DNA from: Auanema rhodensis
Taxonomy: Eukaryota; Nematoda; Chromadorea; Rhabditida; Rhabditidae
Length of the DNA stretch: 64,000 nt
Direction: 5' to 3'
NCBI GenBank assembly: GCA_964057225.1
Contig: OZ059894.1
Span: 11,294,131-11,358,130, forward strand
Shown here one piece after another: positions 36,075-48,108 of this stretch. The notes under the pieces are model-generated. The model was not told where the DNA came from, ran no database searches, and saw only the letters and a list, made by a program, of their open reading frames with translations. A program made the position numbers and the translations under genes. Within the stretch, counting starts at the first letter, position 1; each line of letters begins with the position of its first letter.

Positions 36075-36316
36075 AATGTTATATTCTTCATTATCAGTTA
36101 TATCACTCTAAATCTTGTTGTTAATAGTTAGGACCACAAAGAAAACAACAGGAACAGTAACAAATGAAATGCCCAAACTTTACAGTGTTCGAGTTATTTA
36201 CAGTATCTAAGACTACCTCTGTCGTGTTATTAGAGCAAACATTCGATTAACAACAACTTTTTTTTAGTTATCAAAGCTTTTTTATTTCTTCAAAAAATTT
36301 CAAATAAAATATAAAA

Positions 36317-36434
36317 GCTTACGACACCCGGGATTCCCAAGCCGTCTCCGATCCAAGTACTAACCGGGCCCAACGTTGCTTGACTTGCCAGATCGGACGG
36401 GATGGCGTACTTTCAACGTGGTATGGTCGTAAGC
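36317..36434 (-). rRNA. 5S ribosomal RNA gene
   Basis: Second-module copy of the unit starting at 35326. Confidence 0.97.
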
Positions 36435-36576
36435 AATGTCATATTCTTCATTATCAGTTATATCACTCTAAATCTTGTTGTTAATAGATACGACCACAAA
36501 GAAAACAACAGGAACAGTAACAATAACAAAAAAAATTTTTTTTTCACCTATGTGTCTAAAGGTTAGCCATGTATCC

Positions 36577-36579
<3 letters not shown>

Positions 36580-36614
<35 letters not shown>
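36580..36614. repeat. (TA)n microsatellite, 35 bp
   Basis: Uninterrupted TA tract. Confidence 0.97.
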
Positions 36615-36616
<2 letters not shown>

Positions 36617-37794
36617 ACAGTAAAAAGTCCAATCAAGAGAGAAATTTTTTCAACACATAGTTGTTTTTTTTTTAAATATCATTGTTTTTCCTCATAACTC
36701 GGTTTAAACTCGTTCTAACCCGTTGAAATACGTCTAGAAAGTCTTTATAACATGCATATGTATGATAGAACTTCATATTTATTGTAATAGAAAATTTTAT
36801 TTTCAGACGTCTTGGTTAACAATGATATGTTTTACCCCCTTATAATTTTTATCATAATGTTCCTTATACGGAACGCTCAATGAAACTTGCTTCCAGAAAA
36901 ATTTCTTTCTATTTTTTCTTCATATGTACGTAGATACTATAGAGAACTATGATAGAAAACTTTAACATTCACGAAATCATCATTTCTCATTACGCTACGG
37001 AGGTTTAAAAAGCTGTGTTTTACCTTATAATAGACCGGAAAACCCTTGTGTTAAAACTGGACCGTTTTTACACATATAAAAATGTCCCGTATTCGGGACC
37101 CTAATGTAACTTTTGATTCCCTATATTTTTTTTCATGAAATTTACAATCTACTGTAGAAAGAAGAATTATTTTTATAAAAACTGTAAATTTTTGAAAAAT
37201 GAAAACAAAACGAAAACAAAAACAACTTTTTTTTGAACATTTTCTCACACAAGGGTCCCCCCTTACCTACTTTTTTTCTCATTACTCGTTTCAACCTCAT
37301 CCGATCACTCTGCAAACATGTTTAATCGTTCTAACTTGTTGAAATACGTCTTAAAAGTCTAAACAACATGCATATGCATAATAGAAACCACCCGAATAGG
37401 CCCCCACGCACTAAACGAGATATATACATTACCAGTATAGTAATAGAACACATATTGAAGATTAATTCGATAAGAACAATTTATTGACGTAGAGAATGTT
37501 TGTTCCGAAAAACTACAATATTAAACTATAAAAGTAACAAAAGCGTAGAGGCAGCAAAGACATGAATAAACATAAATGTAAATACAGAATTACCAGGTAG
37601 TACATAAGTATGACAAAAAATTATAAGAAAGCCATGAAAATAGAAGGTTTGTGAACAAATGAGAGGTACATCTTTGATCGTATAGTCATTTCTAAACCGT
37701 TCGTATGCTGCAGCATCGTCATAAGCGTCACTCAAGTTGAATTTCCATGTGTACTACACGATTTTCATTCTTATTGTTACATTCTTTCCCTGAG

Positions 37795-37982
37795 GGAATG
37801 GGCCGTTCCCGCCAGCAGTGCAAGAGCGGGTCGACCCGTGAGGTGGAGCTAGCAAGCCAGCATCTACCTCAAGTCTCAAAAATCGGTTAACCTTATTGTG
37901 AACCAATGGAACACATATCGAAGGTTAATTCGATAAGAACGATTACTACACTTTGATCTTAGCCAAAAGGCCGAGAAGCGAT
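37795..37982 (-). ncRNA. U2 small nuclear RNA gene
   Basis: Complete copy. Confidence 0.95.
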
Positions 37983-38425
37983 ACAGCATAGCCATGAGTA
38001 TCAAAGACATCAAGCAAATGTATCGTACTTGTTACGAGTGCACTCTCTCATTTGAATATAAAAGTGTGGTTTGACAATCTTGACTGTACAGGTCATAAAT
38101 GGCTCATATAAACTGTGGATTTACTCAACTTTTGGACTTATTTTTTTCTTATTCGAAGCGCTGCACTTTTTTCTATTCTTTTTATTCAAATACTTGTATA
38201 TAGTTTTATATGTACGGTTGCAAAGTTTCCGAATATTTTATATATTTTTATACAATAATTAGGAGAAGGTTAATACAATGAAATCTCCCAACTTTACAGT
38301 GTTTGTATTGCTTACAGTATCTAGAACAACCACTCTTGTAATATTAGAGCACATATCAATCAACAACTTTTTCTAGTTATCAAAGCTTTTTTATTTCTTC
38401 AAGATATTTCAAATAAAATATAAAA

Positions 38426-38543
38426 GCTTACGACACCCGGGATTCCCAAGCCGTCTCCGATCCAAGTACTAACCGGGCCCAACGTTGCTTGACTTGCCAG
38501 ATCGGACGGGATGGCGTACTTTCAACGTGGTATGGTCGTAAGC
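38426..38543 (-). rRNA. 5S ribosomal RNA gene
   Basis: First-module copy of the unit starting at 37795. Confidence 0.97.
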
Positions 38544-38785
38544 AATGTTATATTCTTCATTATCAGTTATATCACTCTAAATCTTGTTGTTAATAGTTAG
38601 GACCACAAAGAAAACAACAGGAACAGTAACAAATGAAATGCCCAAACTTTACAGTGTTCGAGTTATTTACAGTATCTAAGACTACCTCTGTCGTGTTATT
38701 AGAGCAAACATTCGATTAACAACAACTTTTTTTTAGTTATCAAAGCTTTTTTATTTCTTCAAAAAATTTCAAATAAAATATAAAA

Positions 38786-38903
38786 GCTTACGACACCCGG
38801 GATTCCCAAGCCGTCTCCGATCCAAGTACTAACCGGGCCCAACGTTGCTTGACTTGCCAGATCGGACGGGATGGCGTACTTTCAACGTGGTATGGTCGTA
38901 AGC
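38786..38903 (-). rRNA. 5S ribosomal RNA gene
   Basis: Second-module copy of the unit starting at 37795. Confidence 0.97.
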
Positions 38904-39045
38904 AATGTCATATTCTTCATTATCAGTTATATCACTCTAAATCTTGTTGTTAATAGATACGACCACAAAGAAAACAACAGGAACAGTAACAATAACAAAA
39001 AAAATTTTTTTTTCACCTATGTGTCTAAAGGTTAGCCATGTATCC

Positions 39046-39048
<3 letters not shown>

Positions 39049-39089
<41 letters not shown>
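39049..39089. repeat. (TA)n microsatellite, 41 bp
   Basis: Uninterrupted TA tract. Confidence 0.97.
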
Positions 39090-39091
<2 letters not shown>

Positions 39092-40269
39092 ACAGTAAAA
39101 AGTCCAATCAAGAGAGAAATTTTTTCAACACATAGTTGTTTTTTTTTTAAATATCATTGTTTTTCCTCATAACTCGGTTTAAACTCGTTCTAACCCGTTG
39201 AAATACGTCTAGAAAGTCTTTATAACATGCATATGTATGATAGAACTTCATATTTATTGTAATAGAAAATTTTATTTTCAGACGTCTTGGTTAACAATGA
39301 TATGTTTTACCCCCTTATAATTTTTATCATAATGTTCCTTATACGGAACGCTCAATGAAACTTGCTTCCAGAAAAATTTCTTTCTATTTTTTCTTCATAT
39401 GTACGTAGATACTATAGAGAACTATGATAGAAAACTTTAACATTCACGAAATCATCATTTCTCATTACGCTACGGAGGTTTAAAAAGCTGTGTTTTACCT
39501 TATAATAGACCGGAAAACCCTTGTGTTAAAACTGGACCGTTTTTACACATATAAAAATGTCCCGTATTCGGGACCCTAATGTAACTTTTGATTCCCTATA
39601 TTTTTTTTCATGAAATTTACAATCTACTGTAGAAAGAAGAATTATTTTTATAAAAACTGTAAATTTTTGAAAAATGAAAACAAAACGAAAACAAAAACAA
39701 CTTTTTTTTGAACATTTTCTCACACAAGGGTCCCCCCTTACCTACTTTTTTTCTCATTACTCGTTTCAACCTCATCCGATCACTCTGCAAACATGTTTAA
39801 TCGTTCTAACTTGTTGAAATACGTCTTAAAAGTCTAAACAACATGCATATGCATAATAGAAACCACCCGAATAGGCCCCCACGCACTAAACGAGATATAT
39901 ACATTACCAGTATAGTAATAGAACACATATTGAAGATTAATTCGATAAGAACAATTTATTGACGTAGAGAATGTTTGTTCCGAAAAACTACAATATTAAA
40001 CTATAAAAGTAACAAAAGCGTAGAGGCAGCAAAGACATGAATAAACATAAATGTAAATACAGAATTACCAGGTAGTACATAAGTATGACAAAAAATTATA
40101 AGAAAGCCATGAAAATAGAAGGTTTGTGAACAAATGAGAGGTACATCTTTGATCGTATAGTCATTTCTAAACCGTTCGTATGCTGCAGCATCGTCATAAG
40201 CGTCACTCAAGTTGAATTTCCATGTGTACTACACGATTTTCATTCTTATTGTTACATTCTTTCCCTGAG

Positions 40270-40420
40270 GGAATGGGCCGTTCCCGCCAGCAGTGCAAGA
40301 GCGGGTCGACCCGTGAGGTGGAGCTAGCAAGCCAGCATCTACCTCAAGTCTCAAAAATCGGTTAACCTTATTGTGAACCAATGGAACACATATCGAAGGT
40401 TAATTCGATAAGAACGATTA
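40270..40420 (-). pseudogene. U2 3' fragment (nt 38-188) before element D
   Basis: Bases 40362-40420 are one copy of the 59-bp duplication flanking D; the other is 44131-44189. Confidence 0.92.
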
Positions 40421-40567
40421 ATGGTTTATTGAATAACTAATGTTATGATACAATAAATAACCAATAAAAAAGAGCCCAGAATCGGGGAGACGGTATTACC
40501 AGTACAACTTAAAACAGCAAGTAATTAAAAAGTACATAATAAGACACATTGCCAACAGAGGCTAAAA

Positions 40568-40581
40568 CGACTCAAGAGTCG
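40568..40581 (-). repeat. 3' UTR palindrome of copy D
   Basis: CGACTCAAGAGTCG, as at 3005-3018. Confidence 0.5.
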
Positions 40582-40799
40582 GGGGAGTGGGTTAAAAAAA
40601 AATGAACAAAAAAAATGAATATTAAAGCAGAACAATGAGAAATCAAGTGCCGCTATGATCAAACAATTTGAGTGCCTACGGCAATGATGTTAAAAATAAA
40701 CAACAAAATACATGTACCAATGAAGGTCAGAAAGAAAGAAACAAAAGACAAAATAAGTAATACAAAAAGTAAATACATTACAATCAAATCACAAACAAG

Positions 40800-43700
40800 T
40801 CAATTGATAATTTCTTCTTCATATTGCCTTACACCAGAAACATGTTCCACGTAGATATTCCTGGCCCACTTGATGGTATCGGCGACGACGAGCTTCTCCA
40901 TTAGCCGGTTGTAGTGGCTGCTGATCTTGAGTGATCGGAGGGCTTGTCCGTTGAGCGGGTCCATAGTTCCAAGCATTCCTACGACATACGCTTCTACACT
41001 AGTCTTATAACCAAGACATTGGTATTGGCTGGCTATGTCAGCATATTTCCTCTCCTTTATCATACGCGCGGCTATCATGGCTTGACGGCGGTTTTCATAG
41101 CTCACTGTAACATCAACGATACTACAGTGTTTTGCGTCATGATCGACCACTACTATGTCAGGTCGGAGTGTACTATTAATGCCAGGAAGAGGCTGGTTAG
41201 TGTAAACTTCTCCGTTTTTAGGCTCTGGCAGGGCTTTGATAAGACGGTCCACGATGTTGTTGTGGCGGAGTTGGATTGCTCTCGTGTGAGAGTGGCAGTG
41301 TCCAAGAACATGTGCAGCAGTTTCGTTGGAGTAACTACACCTGCGGCACTGTTTGTTTCCTTCTCCGTGTCTTCTACAGCCATTGAGCTGGAGAGTATTG
41401 AGTCGAGCCTTGTGGATGAATCGCCAATCAGCAAACCGTATGAAATCTCCCTTCGCCATAAAGTGATTGGACGCTTTGTTGAGCATTGTGACATCAAAGA
41501 CTTTCCCTTGATCCGGTTTTTAAAGAAGGATCCGAAGGTCTTTCAGCCATAATGCACGTCGCAGGCTTCTGTGGCATAGTGAAGGTGTTAACAGTTGGTT
41601 GTTTAGATTGAGTTCTAAACCACTTTCGAGGCATGTCCAGTTAGCGTTGATGAGTTTCTTGAGTTGACGCATCGCTACTCTTACTCTAGTCCAGATGGAG
41701 GAAACATCAGATGTTTCGGTGTCGAAAATGCCATCAACGGAACCGTTGTAATATGCAGCTGTCTCATCGTTACTGGCTTGACGTTTAATCCTTTTTGATG
41801 CTACTTTTTTTGAGTCTTGATGCGCAATATCAGCTACTACAAGATCAGATGACTTCAAAAGTTGGTAGGCATGAGTGACTTCACAGACGTCTGACAGGTG
41901 TTGGAGTCGAGAGAGACCAAGTCCGCCGTAGTTAGTTGGCAGGTAGATTGGTTCAGCACTGGCGTTTGGAGGATAGTGCATCCATCTACGGGCACAGCGT
42001 TTGAGTTCTTTGTCAAAGGCGACTAGTTTACTCTTTGGGACGTGGCCATTCGTCATATGAAAATTAAGGCAGGGCATCAGGAAGGTGCGTACTGCGTCAG
42101 CTTTCTGCCATTCAGCAAGTAAGGATTTGTCAATTTTTTCCAAGTGTTGACTCATAATATTCACTGTTGGAACCGCAGACTTATGTAAATGCATTCCAGT
42201 AGGGATTCCCAGGTGGGAGTAGCTGTCAAATTTGCTAAGAGCGGGTAGAGAGGAGCTCTGTAGCATGTATGAGGCTGTTGATATTTTCCCTATGTCGATC
42301 GTCAAGGTGGCGCATTTCGCTGGTTTGAAGGTCAAGCCTGTGAAATTAGCCGCATTTGATGCTGCGTCCAACATTTTCTGTAGATCTTCTGATGATGAGG
42401 AGACCAGGGCAAGGTCATCGGCGTACGCTAGCACAGCGATGTTGTGGTTGTGTAGCTTATAGCCTGTAGAGGTTTCCAAGATGGTTTTAATTAGAGGTTC
42501 AATGGCAAGGTTGAACAGGATCGGAGATAGTGGGGATCCTTGTAACACACCTGCGTGAACTGGAATGGTCGAAGTGAGTCCGGAGCCTGTCTGGATTCTT
42601 GTAGAGGCATCTGTGTATAGAGCTCGTACTCGGGATATTGAGGCTTCAGCCATTCCTGACCATCTTAGAACGTCTAGCAGAGTTTCGTGTGGCAGCGATC
42701 CAAAAGCGTTTGCGAGATCAAGCCAAGCAATTGCAATTTTCTCACGTTTACGTTTAGCGTCCGCAATGGTACTTTGCAACATAAAGTTGTGTTCCATGCA
42801 TCCAGCTTTGGCCACAAAGCCCTTTTGGGAGGGAGAAAGTCTTTTTTCTGCTCTTGCCCATGTTAGCAGTCGATGCGTAAGACAAGCTGAGTACGTCTTA
42901 CCAATTGTGCACGAAAGTGCTATTGGTCGCCAGTTGTTAATGTCAGCTTTATCACCTTTCTTATGGATGAGGACGGTGGTCGACTCTTTCCAGGAAAAAG
43001 GGATGTGTCCTAGCTTGTGTACGGTGTTAAATATCGCTGCTAATATGTGACCTCCTTGGTCAAATTTCTTCCAGTGCGAGTATCGAAGTCCATCAGCTCC
43101 TGGAGCCGTATCGCTGCAACGTCGTATGCGTTCCCAGACTTCCAAAGGGGTGAAAACACCTTCTAGTGGGTCGGTACTAGCTGGCAAATCCGGTCTGGTG
43201 ACTGTGATGGGGAGGGCTGGGCCTTGACTGCTGTGAACAGAAAGGAAGTGTTTTTCAACCTCTGCAGATGGTATGGTGCAGGTTTCACTTTGTTCTCCGA
43301 GCAGTTGTCGAAAGGCTTTCTTCTTGTTGGCCCTCCAAAGCTTCTGGAGCTTCATCGCCTGGGTTTTTTGGTCTTCCTCAGGTTGTGTGTGTGGTCGGCG
43401 CCTTTGTCGGAAGTTGGGAACTTTGATCATAATGTCAAGAGACTTTCTGATTGTGTCTACCAACTCTTCCAGGACCTGCTCGAGCTCACTTTTGCACACT
43501 ACCTTTTTAATTCTATCCACCCAAATATTTTCAGAGTTTCTATTCGGATCAGGGTCGGCAAAAGATGGTTCTGTACTCGGAACCCTGATCTCGTTGAATA
43601 TTTCACTCTCTCGCGGAAGGGGGGAAACTTCGGCCTCTGGGGACAAGTCCAGAATTGGGGCCTCAAACAAGCGTACCGTTGATGGAGATCCTTGTTCCTG

Positions 43701-44078
43701 TCCACTGGATGATGTTTCCTCCATTGTACGCTCCTCCACGGGCGGGGTGGTCGTCCTTGTGCCTGGTGGGCGGGTGTTCCTGATCCTCCGCAATATAGGG
43801 CGGGAACTGGGCTCTCTCGGAGATAGAGGTGAGATCACCACAGTTTCCTCTATGATGCGGAGACATCCTTCAGCTTTTTTCTGATGGCTTTTAACGGCCT
43901 TCAGATTGCTGGTGAGGCCACAGGCACGGCACTCAAATTCTACTCTGACCTCATGTTCTCTCCGAAGATGGCGGACGAGACCATTGTGGTCTGAGTAGGA
44001 TCGCGGAATAGGAGCGCAGATTGAACACGAAAAAGGGCTCTGAAGAGGCACCTTTAGCTTGTAAAGCCCTTGCTCCAT
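40800..44078 (-). pseudogene. Retrotransposon polyprotein, one nonsense codon (copy D)
   Basis: Would encode 1092 residues; a C-to-T change turns Gln853 into TAA at 41520-41522. Domains in order: C2H2 finger (18, 21, 37, 42) and CCHC finger (50, 53, 65, 72), likely for target DNA binding. A basic segment follows near 240-260. The reverse transcriptase runs from about 320 to 600, with D454, LQGSPLSP 512-519 and YADD 552-555. After the stop come CRRC-x8-H-x4-C (911-928) and the PD-(D/E)XK nuclease residues D974 and D989. The nuclease would nick U2 DNA and the RT would prime cDNA there, as known for R2. The stop separates RT from nuclease. An assembly error at one base would restore the frame. 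Confidence 0.9.
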
Positions 44079-44130
44079 CTCTAGCAGATCTAAAGACTTA
44101 CGTAGTACAGTTGCAATATCGATTTAGCCA

Positions 44131-44189
44131 TTAACCTTATTGTGAACCAATGGAACACATATCGAAGGTTAATTCGATAAGAACGATTA
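44131..44189 (-). pseudogene. U2 nt 38-96 between elements D and D2
   Basis: This 59-bp U2 piece is the 5' duplication of element D and at the same time the 3' flank of D2. The two elements therefore stand head to tail with only this sequence between them. Confidence 0.92.
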
Positions 44190-45107
44190 ATGGTTTATTG
44201 GATAACTAATGTTATGAAACAATAAATAACCAATAAAAAAGAGCCCAGAATCGGGGAGACGGTATTACCAGTACAACTTAAAACAACAAGTGATTAAAAA
44301 GTACAAAATAAAACACATTACCAACAGAGGCTAAAACGACTCAAGAGTCGGGGGAGTGGGTTAAAAAATTACTGAAGCCCGAAGGCAGCGAGAAATAGTA
44401 AGGATACTACCTGCACTGAGTGCGTCGTATCATAAAAAAAGAGATAGCTAATGGGCAAGTTGAAGAGCTTGAAATTAACAATGACGTCACTAGAAGTAAA
44501 GTTTTCTATCTGCAGCTGCGGGTAAAGAGGGTCAGCGTAAGCAGAATTCAATTCTACCAACAATTAGTGGGAACATTGAGAGAACAGATGAAGGAGGAAA
44601 TTGTAACTTCAAGTAAAATAGATTATATCTTCAGCTGCGGGTAAAGAGAGTCAGCTTTGTACAGATTACTAGTTTACATAAGAAGTGGTAACATTTCAAA
44701 AAAGGAGCACAACATAAAAAACGAGACTACGGACTATGAGGTAAATGTTATCATTGTCTGGATCGATGATTCGGCATTTGATTGCAGCTGCGGATTGAGT
44801 GGATCAGCTTGCATGGCGTCCGCATTCGACATCAGGGAAAATGATGAGTTTCTTGAGGTCCGGCTCGGCGGGCTGTTATGTCCTATTCCCTGTTGATGGT
44901 GTTGTTGTCCTTGAGCTTGTTCTTCTTCCCAGAAAAAAAAAACTGTGAAGCTGAAGAGTCCTATTAAACGTCTTTAAACGCAAGATTAATAAGAAGCTAC
45001 TACAGCTAACACAGGACCGCCTCAAGGCCTGGTAGATCAACCAGTGTTGCTTCAATCACCAAGTATTGCGGCCTGGGCCCTTGGATCAATTCACAACACC
45101 AGTATAG
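44190..45107 (-). mobile_element. Chimeric U2-targeted insertion D2 (possibly nonautonomous)
   Basis: The first 179 bp (44190-44368) are the retrotransposon 3' end, including the palindrome at 44337-44350. The remaining ~740 bp (44369-45107) match nothing else in the window, contain no reverse transcriptase or nuclease motif and are less AT-rich than the spacer. The 3' end joins U2 nt 38 exactly like the autonomous copies. The U2 piece beyond it (45108-45186) repeats 42 bp of U2. I read it as a short element mobilised through the borrowed 3' end. A 5' template switch or deletion product is possible. Confidence 0.7.
44369..44870 (-). other. D2 internal region with three diverged repeats
   Basis: The motif CAGCTGCGG followed by TAAAGAG or TTGAGTG and then TCAGC occurs near 44512, 44632 and 44785. 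On the minus strand it can be read as coding for ADPL(N/Y)PQLQ-like peptides. A 64-codon frame at 44369-44563 includes YADPLYPQLQ; the peptide from ATG near 44830 includes ADPLNPQLQ but stops within 35 codons. The pattern suggests a decayed coding repeat. I do not recognise the source. Confidence 0.4.
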
Positions 45108-45186
45108 CAATGGAACACATATCGAAGGTTAATTCGATAAGAACGATTACTACACTTTGATCTTAGCCAAAAGGCCGAGAAGCGAT
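45108..45186 (-). pseudogene. U2 5' fragment (nt 1-79) beyond D2
   Basis: Retains the 5' end and GUAGUA. The next bases toward D2 (CTATACTGGT on the minus strand) are also found next to the decayed U2 fragments of the spacers. The upstream region and palindrome of U2 are intact, so a truncated RNA could still be initiated here. Confidence 0.88.
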
Positions 45187-45629
45187 ACAGCATAGCCATG
45201 AGTATCAAAGACATCAAGCAAATGTATCGTACTTGTTACGAGTGCACTCTCTCATTTGAATATAAAAGTGTGGTTTGACAATCTTGACTGTACAGGTCAT
45301 AAATGGCTCATATAAACTGTGGATTTACTCAACTTTTGGACTTATTTTTTTCTTATTCGAAGCGCTGCACTTTTTTCTATTCTTTTTATTCAAATACTTG
45401 TATATAGTTTTATATGTACGGTTGCAAAGTTTCCGAATATTTTATATATTTTTATACAATAATTAGGAGAAGGTTAATACAATGAAATCTCCCAACTTTA
45501 CAGTGTTTGTATTGCTTACAGTATCTAGAACAACCACTCTTGTAATATTAGAGCACATATCAATCAACAACTTTTTCTAGTTATCAAAGCTTTTTTATTT
45601 CTTCAAGATATTTCAAATAAAATATAAAA

Positions 45630-45747
45630 GCTTACGACACCCGGGATTCCCAAGCCGTCTCCGATCCAAGTACTAACCGGGCCCAACGTTGCTTGACTTG
45701 CCAGATCGGACGGGATGGCGTACTTTCAACGTGGTATGGTCGTAAGC
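45630..45747 (-). rRNA. 5S ribosomal RNA gene
   Basis: First-module copy following the D/D2 insertion; unaffected by it. Confidence 0.97.
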
Positions 45748-45989
45748 AATGTTATATTCTTCATTATCAGTTATATCACTCTAAATCTTGTTGTTAATAG
45801 TTAGGACCACAAAGAAAACAACAGGAACAGTAACAAATGAAATGCCCAAACTTTACAGTGTTCGAGTTATTTACAGTATCTAAGACTACCTCTGTCGTGT
45901 TATTAGAGCAAACATTCGATTAACAACAACTTTTTTTTAGTTATCAAAGCTTTTTTATTTCTTCAAAAAATTTCAAATAAAATATAAAA

Positions 45990-46107
45990 GCTTACGACAC
46001 CCGGGATTCCCAAGCCGTCTCCGATCCAAGTACTAACCGGGCCCAACGTTGCTTGACTTGCCAGATCGGACGGGATGGCGTACTTTCAACGTGGTATGGT
46101 CGTAAGC
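45990..46107 (-). rRNA. 5S ribosomal RNA gene
   Basis: Second-module copy following the D/D2 insertion. Confidence 0.97.
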
Positions 46108-46249
46108 AATGTCATATTCTTCATTATCAGTTATATCACTCTAAATCTTGTTGTTAATAGATACGACCACAAAGAAAACAACAGGAACAGTAACAATAAC
46201 AAAAAAAATTTTTTTTTCACCTATGTGTCTAAAGGTTAGCCATGTATCC

Positions 46250-46252
<3 letters not shown>

Positions 46253-46297
<45 letters not shown>
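46253..46297. repeat. (TA)n microsatellite, 45 bp
   Basis: Uninterrupted TA tract. Confidence 0.97.
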
Positions 46298-46299
<2 letters not shown>

Positions 46300-47477
46300 A
46301 CAGTAAAAAGTCCAATCAAGAGAGAAATTTTTTCAACACATAGTTGTTTTTTTTTTAAATATCATTGTTTTTCCTCATAACTCGGTTTAAACTCGTTCTA
46401 ACCCGTTGAAATACGTCTAGAAAGTCTTTATAACATGCATATGTATGATAGAACTTCATATTTATTGTAATAGAAAATTTTATTTTCAGACGTCTTGGTT
46501 AACAATGATATGTTTTACCCCCTTATAATTTTTATCATAATGTTCCTTATACGGAACGCTCAATGAAACTTGCTTCCAGAAAAATTTCTTTCTATTTTTT
46601 CTTCATATGTACGTAGATACTATAGAGAACTATGATAGAAAACTTTAACATTCACGAAATCATCATTTCTCATTACGCTACGGAGGTTTAAAAAGCTGTG
46701 TTTTACCTTATAATAGACCGGAAAACCCTTGTGTTAAAACTGGACCGTTTTTACACATATAAAAATGTCCCGTATTCGGGACCCTAATGTAACTTTTGAT
46801 TCCCTATATTTTTTTTCATGAAATTTACAATCTACTGTAGAAAGAAGAATTATTTTTATAAAAACTGTAAATTTTTGAAAAATGAAAACAAAACGAAAAC
46901 AAAAACAACTTTTTTTTGAACATTTTCTCACACAAGGGTCCCCCCTTACCTACTTTTTTTCTCATTACTCGTTTCAACCTCATCCGATCACTCTGCAAAC
47001 ATGTTTAATCGTTCTAACTTGTTGAAATACGTCTTAAAAGTCTAAACAACATGCATATGCATAATAGAAACCACCCGAATAGGCCCCCACGCACTAAACG
47101 AGATATATACATTACCAGTATAGTAATAGAACACATATTGAAGATTAATTCGATAAGAACAATTTATTGACGTAGAGAATGTTTGTTCCGAAAAACTACA
47201 ATATTAAACTATAAAAGTAACAAAAGCGTAGAGGCAGCAAAGACATGAATAAACATAAATGTAAATACAGAATTACCAGGTAGTACATAAGTATGACAAA
47301 AAATTATAAGAAAGCCATGAAAATAGAAGGTTTGTGAACAAATGAGAGGTACATCTTTGATCGTATAGTCATTTCTAAACCGTTCGTATGCTGCAGCATC
47401 GTCATAAGCGTCACTCAAGTTGAATTTCCATGTGTACTACACGATTTTCATTCTTATTGTTACATTCTTTCCCTGAG

Positions 47478-47665
47478 GGAATGGGCCGTTCCCGCCAGCA
47501 GTGCAAGAGCGGGTCGACCCGTGAGGTGGAGCTAGCAAGCCAGCATCTACCTCAAGTCTCAAAAATCGGTTAACCTTATTGTGAACCAATGGAACACATA
47601 TCGAAGGTTAATTCGATAAGAACGATTACTACACTTTGATCTTAGCCAAAAGGCCGAGAAGCGAT
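47478..47665 (-). ncRNA. U2 small nuclear RNA gene
   Basis: Complete copy. Confidence 0.95.
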
Positions 47666-48108
47666 ACAGCATAGCCATGAGTATCAAAGACATCAAGCAA
47701 ATGTATCGTACTTGTTACGAGTGCACTCTCTCATTTGAATATAAAAGTGTGGTTTGACAATCTTGACTGTACAGGTCATAAATGGCTCATATAAACTGTG
47801 GATTTACTCAACTTTTGGACTTATTTTTTTCTTATTCGAAGCGCTGCACTTTTTTCTATTCTTTTTATTCAAATACTTGTATATAGTTTTATATGTACGG
47901 TTGCAAAGTTTCCGAATATTTTATATATTTTTATACAATAATTAGGAGAAGGTTAATACAATGAAATCTCCCAACTTTACAGTGTTTGTATTGCTTACAG
48001 TATCTAGAACAACCACTCTTGTAATATTAGAGCACATATCAATCAACAACTTTTTCTAGTTATCAAAGCTTTTTTATTTCTTCAAGATATTTCAAATAAA
48101 ATATAAAA

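Larger units (their letters stand above)
35326..37794 (-). repeat. Array unit, 2469 bp
   Basis: Normal unit with a short TA tract. Linker 35514-35956 and spacer 36615-37794 show no gene. Confidence 0.95.
37795..40269 (-). repeat. Array unit, 2475 bp
   Basis: Normal unit. Linker 37983-38425 and spacer 39090-40269 show no gene. Confidence 0.95.
40421..44130 (-). mobile_element. Full-length U2-targeted non-LTR retrotransposon, copy D
   Basis: 3710 bp with both natural ends: a 379-nt 3' UTR without poly(A) (40421-40799), one open frame broken by a single stop codon, and a 52-nt 5' leader (44079-44130). It is flanked by 59-bp direct repeats of U2 nt 38-96. It is the best template for a family consensus in this window. 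It differs from copy A by scattered substitutions and small indels, mainly in the 3' UTR, so it belongs to a slightly different lineage. Confidence 0.93.
45187..47477 (-). repeat. Array unit remainder after D2
   Basis: Linker 45187-45629, two 5S genes, (TA)n, and spacer 46298-47477, all of normal type. Confidence 0.94.

Noticed and set aside
45010-45060. CTGGTTGATC in D2, similar to the 5' end of 18S rRNA
   Set aside because: Only ~10 bases match and the following rRNA sequence is absent.
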